Origin: Lucifuga dentata
Taxonomy: Eukaryota; Chordata; Actinopteri; Ophidiiformes; Bythitidae
Reading direction: 5' to 3'
DNA length: 64,000 nucleotides
Assembly (NCBI GenBank): GCA_014773175.1
Contig: VXCM01000293.1
Span: 154,518-218,517, forward strand
This document shows positions 1 to 10,759 of the stretch, piece by piece; the stretch's first letter is position 1, and the number at the start of each line of letters is the position of its first letter. Position numbers and translations under genes: made by a program. The notes beneath the pieces are model-generated. The model had not been told where the DNA came from and did no database searches. It saw only the letters and a list, made by a program, of their open reading frames with translations.

Positions 1-13
1 CACAGACACACAN

Positions 14-62
<49 letters not shown>
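1..62. repeat. (CA)n microsatellite at window edge
   Basis: Near-perfect CA dinucleotide tract interrupted by one N at 13. It runs off the left edge, so its true length is unknown. Confidence 0.97.
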
Positions 63-65
<3 letters not shown>

Positions 66-298
66 GTGACCTCTGGACAGTGTTCTGTCTTCCTGTGTCT
101 TCCGTGTCATCTCCTCAGCAAGTGTTACACATCCAAAACATTCTCTGAACGCAAACCACTAAATGATGGCTGCAGGGAGGAAAAGGTGTGTGTGTGTGTG
201 TCTGTTTGAGAGATGACCCAAGGCAGGGCTAGATGGATGGGTGTTTTGACCCCCCTACAGGGGTGCAGGGACGCTTATTTACACAAAGCACCCTTAGG

Positions 299-301
<3 letters not shown>

Positions 302-336
<35 letters not shown>
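302..336. repeat. (GT)n microsatellite
   Basis: About 17 GT units. The flanking DNA from 63 to 692 shows only this tract, a shorter GT run near 187-202 and A-rich sequence; no gene is recognised there. Open frames across the tract encode only alternating Val-Cys. Confidence 0.95.
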
Positions 337-337
<1 letters not shown>

Positions 338-692
338 CACACAAGCTTCTAAACTCAATCTCACAAAGGAACAGTCATAAACACAAACTGACAAATAAGA
401 GAGCTTTCTTCTTCAGCTCTGTCATTCAGCATGAAAGTGAAAAACTGAAAAAAACAAAAATCTTACACAGTTTTACATCAATTTAGACAAAGATGATTTC
501 TTATCAAAATAAAACACAGACACTGTGTGTAGTTTAAACTGAAATGTACAATCAGAGATTCTGCTGGGACCTGACTGGAAATTTATCATCCTCGGTCAAC
601 TTCACAGGCAGGATTTTTGGGAAATGGAGCACTCACACAAACTACACAAGCACACAGACACACACACACGAGTTTATCTTTCATTCTGAGAC

Positions 693-824
693 TGAAAGGA
701 CCATACCAGCCATTTTGCATGTTTGAGCCTAATATATTCAATTTTCATACATGTTAAATTACTGACAACCATTTCCCAAAGGATAAAAGCTCAAACTCAC
801 AAAATGGCCAGTATGGTCCTTTAA
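693..824 (+). mobile_element. Family P copy 1 (short, internally deleted)
   Basis: The left terminal repeat is nearly complete (AGGACCATACCAG, then GTTTGAGCCTAATATATTC, to about 786) and is joined directly to the last 35 bp or so of the right terminal repeat, which ends TGGTCCTTTAA. Almost the whole body is missing, leaving about 130 bp against about 580 bp in full copies. TTAA is present on the right (821-824); the left flank is TGAA. Internal deletion of this type is usual in non-autonomous DNA transposons. Confidence 0.85.
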
Positions 825-1726
825 ATTTCCAAATGATGCCTCGCTAACATCACCAAGACAAAGCAGGTACATTTAAAGTCTCCCACAAATGATCAGGACT
901 GCAGCATTTTGTGCTGTTCCATGATTTTGTTTGACTTACACAGATGATAGAAATGAGAAAAGCCACAGTTTGAATTTGAATTTGTTCATACTGCTCTGAT
1001 TCAATAAACATATCTGCCATGTAAAGATGCAAGGAAATGTTAGGTATTGCTGCTGCCAGTTGAACTAAAAGATAAGTAGTGGAATTAAAAAAGCATCCTG
1101 GAAATATGAAAAGTAAATAATAATTTATATTATTACTAAATTATTTAAAATACATATTACATTATTACATATTGCATATTACATATTGCATGTTCCAAAC
1201 CTCAGGATAATGAAATAGGAGCAGAATTCTTTTTGACACATTTGTGCTTCAAATCCTTCAAATTCTTAGTAGTTCATCCCCAAAATTCTTTTCATGTTCA
1301 TAACTTAGGGAATACATTAATTGCTATTTTTACTGGAAACAATATCAATTTAATACTATTTTGTTCATTTATAAGTTACTTCTCTCACCTAAAACAAACA
1401 GTTTGACTCTATTAGTCTTCAGAAATTTATATATAACTAGAACTGCATTTCCTGAAGAAAATGCACTTGTGATTGCATTGCTGAAGGTTGTGCTGCAGAG
1501 ACACTGAAAAGCTGAAGTTTACCAATTAACAGTCTAAAAAACTGCTGAAGGTCAAAGTCAAAGTCTGAGAGGTTTAGAAAGAATAAGAAAGCAAAAATAT
1601 TACATCTACAAAAATATATACTAGTGTAAAGGCTGAATGAGGCATACAATCATGAACTTATTTAACTCCCAATTTGTCAAAAACCACGAAAGGCATGAAA
1701 ATGCTGATGTATGAAAAAGCTGAAGG
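825..1726. other. AT-rich intergenic DNA, no gene seen
   Basis: No splice-consistent or long open frame. The stretch at about 1115-1200 repeats the words ATTACAT and ATATTGCAT irregularly. Nothing else is recognised. Confidence 0.6.
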
Positions 1727-1735
1727 TCTTGTGAT

Positions 1736-1939
1736 CCATCCATCCATCCATCCATCTATTATCCTCCTCTTATCCAGGTCCGGGTCGCAGTGGCAGCAGA
1801 CTAAGCAGATCAGCCCATACTTCCCTGTCCCCAGCCAGGCCCTCTAACTTCTCCTGGGGGACTCCGAGGCGTTCCCAGGCCAGCCGGGAGATGTAATCCC
1901 TCCAGCTTGTCCTGGGTCTTCCCCAGGGCCTCTTCCCCA
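1736..1939 (-). mobile_element. 5'-truncated non-LTR retrotransposon 3' end with 9-bp TSD
   Basis: The minus strand reads as the C-terminal end of a fish LINE-type protein (fragments RPRTSWRDYISRLAWERLG and, further on, LLSLLPLRPGPG, then stop) followed by a (TGGA)n tail at 1736-1757. The 204-bp insert is bracketed by TCTTGTGAT at 1727-1735 and again at 1940-1948, a 9-bp direct repeat typical of target-primed integration. The protein end is one commonly seen in fish genomes, but I cannot assign the clade securely. The element is dead on arrival, being truncated to its last few dozen codons. Confidence 0.88.
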
Positions 1940-1948
1940 TCTTGTGAT

Positions 1949-3180
1949 ATAAATATTATTTGAGTTTAAACTTTTGGATAAGTGAGTACAGAGAATGGAT
2001 CGATGGATGGATGGATGGCATCAAGTTAACATACTGCACATAACTGCCGCCTCTTCAAAATGACATAGAAATTCTAATTCTGGCATTTTTGGATTCACAA
2101 AAAAACTGAAATCATGCTAATTTCCCAAAACCAAGAATTACTCTTAAACCTAACAATTATTTAAAATCCAATGAATCAGCTGTTTCCTGTTGTGCATATG
2201 AATCTTTAAACCATGCTTGAAAAATAACCCAGTTAGTTTCACACTTTGTATGAGAGAAGTCTGTTATAAATGATAAATCACATTGATCTGCCTCTAAAAG
2301 GTTAATAAATTGTTGCTGTGTTTTATGGAAACAGAAAAATCCATGCCTCTGTTTACAATGCTTGCTGCTTCTGTAGTAAATCTGAAGGTGATCAATGGGA
2401 AAGTGTGTATTGACTCATCCGTCGTCTGTGTGTGTGAGTATGTTCTATGGCTTTGGATATGAATGTGTGTAAATGTCATGTCCCAGCGGTTATTTGACTA
2501 CATGCCAGTTTGCATATTTACATTTTTCTTATCTTTGTTTTCCTTTTTTTTTCTCTGTGTCTGCATATATGTTTGCATGCAGGTGTGTATTTCCATGCAG
2601 AATATGATGTGTGTGTCTCTTTGTGTGTCTGTATTTGTGTGTGTTAGCCCTGCAGCAGGGTCATTTCTATATTGACAACCTGCATGTCCCTGTCATACAG
2701 AGAACATGAGTAGAAAGGCCGTTCTCATTTAGGTTGATAAAGTACCTGCAGCGTTGTAACGACCTCTAGCCATTTATAAATCATACTTTAACATCAGGCA
2801 GACGGACCTCCAACCGCTGACTGATTGCTGAATTGATCAAAATCACTCATTCACCAATCAGACCTTGCGTTTTTTTTTTTTTTTTTTTTTTTTTTTGCAG
2901 TGAGTGGAGCAGCAAAAGGAGAAAGTTCCAGAACATTTTGAAAGGTAAAGTGACACACTTGTTATGGTACAATAAATATTCTAGTAGTTGTATTTCAGTT
3001 CAGCTTTAAAAAAAAAAAAAAACTTTATTATGATTTTATTACAGCATGTAAGTCTGTCTTCTTTCTTTTCCCACACTACCCCATCACATTCATCTGCATA
3101 GGAACAATCAGCGGCTCATGTTTACTGATTCGCCCAATCAGGTATCAATTCTCCCTTGAGGTTCAAGGTCCCCTTTGACT
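1949..3180. other. Intergenic DNA, no gene seen
   Basis: Contains a short (GGAT)n run at about 1996-2018, GT-rich DNA at 2420-2650, a poly-T tract at about 2871-2896 and an A-rich run near 3008-3022. No coding signal beyond short chance frames. Confidence 0.55.
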
Positions 3181-3183
3181 GAT

Positions 3184-3223
<40 letters not shown>

Positions 3224-3231
3224 CGTGCGTG
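3184..3231. repeat. (CT)n(GT)n compound microsatellite
   Basis: About 13 CT units passing directly into GT/GC units. Purine-pyrimidine asymmetry switches to alternating sequence at about 3211. Confidence 0.95.
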
Positions 3232-3350
3232 TCATGGACCAAAAAGGAAAACCCCTGAGAGAGTGGAGCAGAATGTGTCGATCGATCCTCTGCAATTACC
3301 AGCCAATCGAAATGTGATTTATTTCCCAAGGAATCATTTCAATATCAGGA

Positions 3351-3352
<2 letters not shown>

Positions 3353-3387
<35 letters not shown>

Positions 3388-3388
3388 C
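3353..3388. repeat. (GT)n(GC)n microsatellite
   Basis: GT units end in GCGCGCGC, an alternating purine-pyrimidine tract able to adopt Z-DNA in principle. The following 3400-3620 is pyrimidine-rich low-complexity DNA whose open frames in several registers are compositional. Confidence 0.93.
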
Positions 3389-3639
3389 AGGAAGACCCCT
3401 TGTCAATACACTACCACTCCAGCCCTCCATCTCTCCCTTTCTCAACCCACCCATCCATCTCTGCATTTTCTACTCTGTGTTTTGGCCTCACCTTTATTCT
3501 CTCTATATCCCGCGTCCCTACTTCCCTTTTCTGCTTCCTTCCATCCCTCTTACCTATACCTCCGTCCATGTCTATTCCCCTATTCCATCTCTCCATCAGC
3601 CCAGTCTCCCCATAGAAAAAGTCAATGCTGGACAGTTCT

Positions 3640-4680
3640 GAATGTTGCAATGTACAATGCATACTGAACACCGAATGCAGTATTTGTGCTAAATCTAGCA
3701 ACAAAATTGTTAGAAGCTGTTTGATTTTATTTAATATTTAATCAGTGACACTTTCTTTAACTTATCTAACACAACGATCATTTTTTAATTTAACCAGATA
3801 GTTGTAATTGCCGAAATTTAAAACCAACACTAACATAAACATACTGTATTGGCAAAGTGCACATAATAAAAATCAATGTCAAAAAACATTTGCACTAACA
3901 GTCAAAAATGGCTCTAAAAGTGTAAAAACATCAGCATTAAAATTTCCCAAACCATTTTAAAACGTCGGCATGGAACATTCAAAAGTGCAGTGAGCAAAGT
4001 CTTCTGGATAATGGAAACGACACAAGCTAAAGAGCTGCAGGAACAAAACGTGCACCATAGCTGCTGAGTTGATCCAAAATTGATCCAGAATATGAAAGTA
4101 AATGGATTTAAACTGCTAAATGTATTTACACAGGAAGCTGACTGCACAAATACATTCCAGCTCTGTGATTGGATGTTGACTTTTTGTTATTCTGTTTTAA
4201 TCAAAAATCAATACAGTTTCTTTATTTATAGTGACGATTCAACCAGTTGAGTTTTACCAAGTGTACAAAAAGTTCCAACCACCAGTCGCCCTCCTTTACT
4301 TCACTCCATCCATCCCTCCATCTCTATGTCCCTACACACATCCTCCAATCCATTCTTCCAATCTACAGTTTCCACAGTTTCCAGTCTCTAAGTTTCTGAT
4401 TCTCCTTCCATCTCTTTGCTGATTCCCTTTTCTCATGCTTCCCCTCTTTCACTCCATCCTGTCCTGATTCTTTTCCCTCAACTCCATCTCCCATCCCCCC
4501 CAACCCCCGACTGCTCCCCTGTGAGACTATCATTCTGAAGGCTTGTCAATACGACCAGTCAACCAGACAAAAAGACCACCCGACCGATTGAGGTATTTTG
4601 ACTCTTAATCCCCCTCCTGCCCTCCACCTCCCCTCCCCTTCACTCCCTCCTCCCCTCCTCCCTTCTTGCTCTTTTTTTGC
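3640..4680. other. Intergenic DNA, no gene seen
   Basis: AT-rich to about 4230, then a C/T-rich low-complexity stretch at 4280-4680. No recognisable coding or RNA gene. Confidence 0.55.
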
Positions 4681-4779
4681 ACTTAATTAAGTCGCCAAGT
4701 AGCTGTCAGGGATAATTTTTTGCTGCAGCAGGGGCGGAGGGCCGCGGTGGACTTGACATTTGATAATATTGCGTCTCCA

Positions 4780-4908
4780 CGTTGATTGAAATTGATTTTA
4801 GGGGGAGTGAGGCCCCCACTCGTCGCCGCTGTGATCGTTTGACNCGTTGATTGAAATTGATTTTAGGGGGAGTGAGGCCCCCACTCGTCGCCGCTGTGAT
4901 CGTTTGAC
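4780..4908. repeat. Assembly duplication around a single N (64 bp x2)
   Basis: The 64 bases at 4780-4843 recur exactly at 4845-4908 with one N (4844) between them. An exact match with zero divergence at an N is best read as two overlapping contig ends that were not merged. The real locus probably holds this block once. The surrounding 4685-4985 is GC-richer and otherwise unique, with no coding call. Confidence 0.85.
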
Positions 4909-4992
4909 AACTCACAGCCAATCAGCCCCAAGGACAGCTGTGGACCCCCGTCTTTGGCGTGGCAACTCATATTCCTACGAGTGATGGCTGGC

Positions 4993-5085
4993 TGTGTGTG
5001 TGTGTGTGTGTGTGTGTGTGNCATTTCCCATAAATCAGTTGGGCAATGCAGAGGGAAGAGGGTGTGTGTGTGTGTGTGTGTGTGT
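4993..5085. repeat. Two (GT)n tracts flanking an N
   Basis: (GT)n at 4993-5020 abuts an N at 5021; a second (GT)n lies at about 5062-5085. The N marks an assembly break in the repeat. Confidence 0.9.
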
Positions 5086-5149
5086 AAGTCTGAGTGTGCA
5101 CACAGTGCTTATGTGCATGTGTAATGTGTACATTAAAGTGTAAAGCAAG

Positions 5150-5246
5150 GCTTTATTCTGGTTTTGCATTTCAAATGCATTTCAAAGGCTTTATTCTGGT
5201 TTTGCTTTCATCCAAATACAAATAACATTTGTATTTGGATGAAAGC
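5150..5246. repeat. Direct repeat plus perfect 19-bp-arm hairpin
   Basis: GGCTTTATTCTGGTTTTGC occurs twice (about 5150 and 5187). The second copy runs straight into an inverted repeat: arm GCTTTCATCCAAATACAAA at 5204-5222, 5-nt loop at 5223-5227, exact reverse complement at 5228-5246. Confidence 0.95.
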
Positions 5247-5315
5247 TAGAAATGGATGTGGTGCAAACCAAAAGTTTCCCCTAAAATTACTGGTCAGTAA
5301 ACAGTTGTTTATCAG

Positions 5316-5374
5316 AAAAAAATATCTGATAAAGTTTATCATAGTTATGGATAAACTTTATCAGATATTTTTTT
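5316..5374. repeat. Perfect 25-bp-arm hairpin
   Basis: The left arm at 5316-5340 (core TATCTGATAAAGTTTATC) is exactly complementary to 5350-5374, with a 9-nt loop. It lies only 70 bp from the previous hairpin. The two arms share no sequence with that one, so these are independent foldbacks. Confidence 0.95.
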
Positions 5375-5399
5375 TAGACTTTACTAACTGTATAAGCAA

Positions 5400-6230
5400 T
5401 TGTGACAATGTTATTGAATTTTAAAAAAAAGAAGTGCTGTGTTGCAAGCTGTTAATAGCAGTAATTCATAATTTGAAACATGTTAATGAAAAACCCGCTG
5501 CAGGATGCAACTAATGTTTTTGTCAGCAGTGTGGATATGTCACAAATCACAGGAAATTATAGGAAAATTGAAATGATCATGATATTGATATTTTCCAGCA
5601 CCCACCCTGTTTGCCAGTTGTCCATCATATATTGATGTGAAACAGTTCATGTTGTAAACTTGGATGGAAATTACCCCAGATTGCTACTGGTATGTGTCCA
5701 ACTGGTCCTCAATTCAAATCCTCAATTTAACCCTCAGGTTTTAGCTTGACCACGCCTCCTTCATATAATCAAAAAACTGTGTAAATGTTGAAAAAACAAA
5801 AAAAACAGGCCGGGACACTTTAGACCACAATCAATTGATAACATTATTAGCAAACTTAAGATATAACTTCATAACTCAAAAAGTGGATTTGGTGTTAAGT
5901 TGCTCTATGCTGCATTGTCAGCATGTTAGCATATCATGCTCATATCATGCTAACTCAAGGTAAATCTTATGCTGAGTGGAAGTTAGTTATCATTTTTGAG
6001 GTATCTTGCCTTGAAGTAAAGTTTGGAGTGTTAAATGTGTAAAATGTGAGCTAGATAAAGAGTTGGAGCATGTAATCATTATTCATCATCTGGGAATGAT
6101 AATAATCTGTGTCTGGCAATCTCCAGCGGTTGTGTGGATATTACTTTAGAATGTATTATCTGTTCAGATCCAAATAATGCATCTATGTTCAGCCTCTGCT
6201 TTGAGCACTAACACACAATTTTGTTTATAT
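5400..6230. other. AT-rich intergenic DNA, no gene seen
   Basis: The stretch at about 5880-5960 repeats the words CATGCTAAC and ATGTTAGCAT, a pattern common in dispersed fish repeats. No gene recognised. Confidence 0.5.
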
Positions 6231-6234
6231 CTTT

Positions 6235-6475
6235 TCGCAGCGACTTCTGCCCCCTCAGCTAAGTTTCTCCTTTGCCAGCTAATAGAGGGCACGATGTTAG
6301 ATGCAAATGACTGTTTTAATTGTTGGCTTATTAACAGGGAGTGGGGGTATTAACTAAAGAACATCATGATGAAATGCCACTCAAAAGCAGGCTGCAGTCT
6401 GAATCAATCAGGATAATTAATTACAAACACCAACAGCACCATCAGTGTTTCCATAATGGAGTTTACAATCAGACT
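6235..6475. promoter_or_regulatory. Candidate regulatory block (octamer and homeodomain-type sites)
   Basis: Single-copy, non-low-complexity DNA containing a perfect octamer ATGCAAAT at 6301-6308, TAATTG at 6317-6322 and TAATTAATTAC at 6414-6424. These match known POU and homeodomain core sites. That they form an enhancer is inference; conservation cannot be seen from one sequence. Confidence 0.25.
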
Positions 6476-6494
6476 CCGCAGTGTTCTCCCTTCA

Positions 6495-6617
6495 CTCTGT
6501 CGTTTCGTTTTTCTCGCACGGCAGCCGGGGCCTCGTTTCCTCCACAGCGACGGGTNCTCTGTCGTTTCGTTTTTCTCGCACGGCAGCCGGGGCCTCGTTT
6601 CCTCCACAGCGACGGGT
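6495..6617. repeat. Assembly duplication around a single N (61 bp x2)
   Basis: 6495-6555 and 6557-6617 are identical, separated by N at 6556. Open frames through here are doubled by the duplication and are not genes. Confidence 0.85.
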
Positions 6618-6619
6618 TC

Positions 6620-7964
6620 CCAACAAGTTTATTGCCATTGTTTTATGAGCTGCTGTCCGGCAGTAAAACTTAATTATTTGTATTGTTTTAAGAGATAAAG
6701 TATATTAGAGTGTCCTGCTGGAGCAAACAGTGTTTGGAATTACTTAAAATGTTTTTTTTTTTTTTTNGTTTTTTTTTTTTTTTGTTATTTTGTTTTGTTT
6801 TTTTTAAATTGCTTTAATTCAATTAGTTACAACCAGCATCATTCTCACTGTAATGGATGTATCATTTTACTTTCAATTACAGTGATAATTGGAAGTGCCT
6901 TTTTATTTTGTTAATCTTATTTGTTGCCCTTAGTAACTCAAAAAAAAAATGGCTATATACTTAAATGTTTATTATATCATCACATTATTTGAGTCTTACA
7001 GGATTAGTTATAATAACTCATTATTTAACTCAGGTTTCAATAAAAAATGGGTTTCTGGGAACATCTTTGTTATGTCTTGGAGTTTGTGGCGGGATTACAC
7101 ATGAAGGAAAAGTAACATGTTGTACTCTCCCTCAACCCTAACCCAGTAACTTATCCACGATACTTCAATTTAAATGTACAGTCAATGAGGATGTTCTTGG
7201 GTGACTGTGTCACTTCTCCCCATGTGAGAAGAGTGTGGCTACATTGACAAAGACCTCAAAATGTCAAAATGTCCAAATACTGAATTGCATATATGAACTT
7301 TTTCTTTCTTTCTTTCTTTTTTTTTTTTTTTTTTNTTTTTTTTTTTTTTTTTGTACAAAGAACCCATTTTAGAGAGGGCAGCTACAACATTGTGTGTGAA
7401 GTGCACAGAATTCATTTCATTCTCCAACAAGGCCTGCAAACTCCTGAAATCTGTACGTGTTTACTTCATACCAAGAAACAGATTGCTAACAAAAAAGGAA
7501 TGCATACCTCCACCAAGGCAACAAAATCCTCAATTAAAAAAAAACTTGTTATAAAAGAAAAAACAAATCACATGCTAAATTTAATTGATATCGGCCCATT
7601 AGCATTGATTTTATAGGCTAAAAATCCAGACTACCTCTAAAATTTCTTCTTCTGGACAATTTCTTCTGGACATTATTTATCTGGCTCCTAAACTGCATCC
7701 AAATCCATCCATAACTTTATGACAAATCCTGCAAACAGACATACAAACACTGGTGATCACTTAACATCAGCAGAGATAATTACAGTATATCTACTATGCT
7801 ACATCATATTCTGTACTGCTGTTAAAGCTTTTGACATTATGCTGAACATCAGTACAGATACTGTATGTGCATGCACTGCTTTTGTAAATAGTACGAGACT
7901 GAAGTGTTTTTTTTTCTCCACTGAAATATCCACAAACTAGCTGAAAAGCAGGAAGTCCACATCT
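6620..7964. other. Intergenic DNA with two poly-T gaps, no gene seen
   Basis: Ns at 6767 and 7335 sit inside poly-T tracts, where the assembly could not be joined. The rest is AT-rich and shows no coding structure. Confidence 0.55.
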
Positions 7965-8542
7965 TTGAAGGACCATACCAGCCATTTTGCATGTTTGAGC
8001 CTAATTTATTCAATTTTCATACATTATGTTACTGATAATCATTTCCCAAAGGATAAAACTGTATTCAACTTTCCTGATATTTTGCAAAATCTCTTAATCT
8101 TTCCAAATCAAATATTCAAGTGATACACCCATTAATGTTTCGCCTGCTAATAGTTATGCAGCCTTATGAAGTCACGGTCAATTTTTCGATAAATGCAGGT
8201 CTTCTTTTGGGACTATATTCCCCGGGGGAGACATACCTCCATGCTTTTTATTGCACTTAAACGCTAAAATTACATAGCTTCAAAAAAAGAAAAAGAAAAA
8301 AACCTGAACACACGTCTTGTTCACGATGATGGACTACCTATCCCAAGATAGGTATCAACAAGTTGGTTTTAATAGTGTACCAGAATGAACTGAAACAATG
8401 GCGGTCTGAAAGGTAGGAAAAGATTTTTTAAATTCACTGTTCCAGTAGTATGCTTTAGGAAATGATTATCTTTAACGTTACATGTATGAATATTGTATAT
8501 ATTAGGCTCAAACATGCAAAATGGCCCCGTATGTTCCTTTAA
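7965..8542 (+). mobile_element. Family P copy 2 (near full length)
   Basis: About 578 bp. The left terminal repeat (AGGACCATACCAGCC from 7969) and right terminal repeat (ending GTTCCTTTAA) are about 85-90 bp each and inverted. The body carries the family landmarks GGGACTATATTCC, GGAGACATACCTCC, GATGGACTACCTATCCCAAG and a decayed form of CAATGGCGGTCTG. No open frame for a transposase, so non-autonomous. TTAA is intact on the right; the left is TTGA. Confidence 0.92.
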
Positions 8543-9033
8543 GTCTTTGATGCCCCACATGCTGTAACATCTGTATCCATAGCAATAAATATTGTTTTTC
8601 AGCACCAATCCCTAAACACAGCTGATTTATTTGCATGGTCCCCAGTTAGCTCCCATTCAGTCTTTTTCCATTCTCATTGGCTGCTATTTTAATTGGGTTA
8701 TGGGTGTCAGTTGGTCTGTCTCACAGAGCTGCTCCATATTCCTGATGAGGTTTTGTCTTCTAACCCCTTTTTCTTTCACTCTAATCGCCTCTCAGCGCTC
8801 CAGGCAACAGACAAACTGTACCACACGCACACATAGGGAAAATTGCTTTTATTTTGGAAGAGGCTTGTCTAAATTAATTGTGATATATATATATATATAT
8901 ATTTTTTTTTTTCATCAGTGGTTAACTACAGTGTTTGCTCTGGCAACATGGCCTAGATAGACACAAGATATACAGAATTACAGCAAACAGGAGAGGCTTT
9001 ATGACTCTGACTGTGCATTGTTAGGTTGTTGTT
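8543..9033. other. Intergenic DNA, no gene seen
   Basis: Contains a (TA)n run at about 8882-8901 followed by poly-T. No other feature recognised. Confidence 0.55.
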
Positions 9034-10005
9034 GATGGATGGATGGATGGGTGGATGGATGGATATGTAGATTGTTCATTGGATGGAGGATGGATGGATG
9101 GATGGATGGATATACAGATTGTTCATTGGATGGATGGATGGATGGATGGATGCATGCATGGATGAATGGATGGATGGATGGATGGATGGGTTGTTCATTG
9201 AAAGGATGGATGATGGATGGATGGATGGATGGAAGGATGGATGGATGGATGATGGATGGATATATATGCAGATTGTTCATTGGATGGATGGATATGCAGA
9301 TTGTTCACTGAATGGATGGATGGATGGATGGATATTATTGGGTGGATGGATGGATGGATGGATGGATGGATATGCAGATTGTTCATTGCATGGATGGATG
9401 GATGGATGGATGGATGGATGGATGGGTTGTTCATTGAATGGATGGATGACTGGATATGCAGATTGTTCATTGGATGGATGGATGGATGGATGGATGAATG
9501 GATGGATGGATGGATGGATGGATGGATGGATGGATGGATGAATGGATGGATGGATGGATGGATGGATGGATGGATGGATGGATGGATGGATATGCAGATT
9601 GTTCATTGGATGGATATGCAGATTGTTCACTGAATGGATGGATGGATGGATGAGTTGTTCATTGGATGGATGGATATGGGGTTGTTCATTGAATGGATGG
9701 ATGGATATGCAGATTGTTCTTTGGATGGATGGATGGATGGATGGATGGATATGCAGATTGTTCATTGGATGGATGGATATGCAGATTGTTCACTGGATGG
9801 ACAGATGTTATTGGATGATATTATTGGATGGATGGATGGATGGATGGATGATGGATGGATGAATGGATGGATGGATGAGTCATTCATTGGATGGGTGGAT
9901 ATGGAGTTTTTCATTGAATGGATGGATGGATGGATGATATAGGGATTGTTCATTGAATGGATGGATGGATGGATGATGGATGAGTGGATGAATGATGGTG
10001 GATGA
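9034..10005. repeat. (GGAT)n array with higher-order spacer unit
   Basis: About 970 bp of GGAT tetramers broken at irregular 25-130 bp intervals by a spacer of the type ATGCAGATTGTTCATTG. I count about 18 spacers, 15 of them retaining TTGTTC. Variants such as GGGTTGTTCATTG and TTGTTCACTG recur in blocks, indicating segmental expansion. Because the period is 4, all frames on one strand give Met-Asp-Gly-Trp repeats and on the other Ile-His-Pro-Ser repeats. These open frames are artefacts of the repeat. Confidence 0.95.
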
Positions 10006-10535
10006 TTCCTTCATTTGATCCTCCCCATTCCCCCTTTTCCACCTTCCATCCACCTTTCTTTTATTCCTCTCCTTACTTTCCTTTTTCCCATCCTCTTTCC
10101 TTCATCCTAATTTTCTTCCTGCTCCTCTTTTATTCACTTTTACCATTATACTTCCTCTTTCTTTTTTAAACATCTCTCCATTTTATGCTCATTTGTCTCT
10201 CTTTCTTCCTCATCTCTTTCTTTCATACTTCCTCCTTTCTTCACACTATCTTTCTCCTGTCTCTTCCTCTTGCACTTTTTTCTTCTTCAATTTTCCTATC
10301 ATATCCCATCCTTTCACCCATCTCCTCGTTTTCTCTTTTTCTTCTCATCTTTCATGCCATCCTTCTGCCTCCTCTTTTTTCAGTCCCCCATCATCCCAAT
10401 CCCTCCTCCTCTTCCTCCCTCCCACCCTTCTCCCCTCCTCAGCCTTCTTGTCCGACAACCCGGCTATTAACCTCTGGCCTGGTGTCTCTCCTCCCATCAC
10501 CGCTGCAGTAATTAGGAGGTCAATCCAACCCTCCT
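10006..10535. repeat. Long pyrimidine-rich tract
   Basis: About 500 bp strongly biased to C/T on this strand with scattered purines, ending just before a (CA)n tract. Open frames here are Ser/Leu/Phe/Pro-rich and compositional. Such tracts can adopt triplex structures, but no perfect mirror was verified. Confidence 0.8.
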
Positions 10536-10550
10536 CTATCATTTACCCTG

Positions 10551-10565
10551 ACACACACACACACN

Positions 10566-10612
<47 letters not shown>
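10551..10612. repeat. (CA)n microsatellite with internal N
   Basis: About 31 CA units with N at 10565. A second, interrupted (CA)n lies at about 10715-10758. Confidence 0.95.
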
Positions 10613-10614
<2 letters not shown>

Positions 10615-10759
10615 TTACTGACATGTCTGATCGCACAAGATGTGACAGATTCATTACGTTACAAGCTCCACCAAAAAAAAAACACAAAAAAATATACATG
10701 CTCAGTGACACAAATCACACATGCACACACAAACACACACACACATACACACACACAAA

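Noticed and set aside
3215..3667. 150-codon frame starting in a GT repeat
   Set aside because: Runs through (GT)n and pyrimidine-rich DNA, with several competing frames in the same place.
4706..4921. 71-codon minus frame with an internal unknown residue
   Set aside because: Crosses the N at 4844 and an artefactual 64-bp duplication.
5204..5374. Rho-independent terminators or riboswitch-like structures
   Set aside because: The hairpins lack a bacterial context and lie in vertebrate-type DNA; foldback DNA is the simpler reading.
6341..6698. Frames of 67-110 codons across the N at 6556
   Set aside because: The repeated peptide comes from the 61-bp assembly doubling.
9083..9541. 152-codon open frame of Met-Asp-Gly-Trp repeats (and the 162-codon antisense Ile-His-Pro-Ser frame)
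   Set aside because: Direct translation of a (GGAT)n array; all frames are open because the period is 4. No start context, domain or codon bias.
9034..10005. CRISPR-like array: repeats separated by spacers
   Set aside because: The repeats are GGAT tetramers, the intervals are irregular and the 'spacers' are all the same word. Eukaryotic setting and no cas genes.
10185..10621. Overlapping frames of 108-142 codons
   Set aside because: Ser/Leu/Phe/Pro-rich translation of the pyrimidine tract and then His-Thr from (CA)n.
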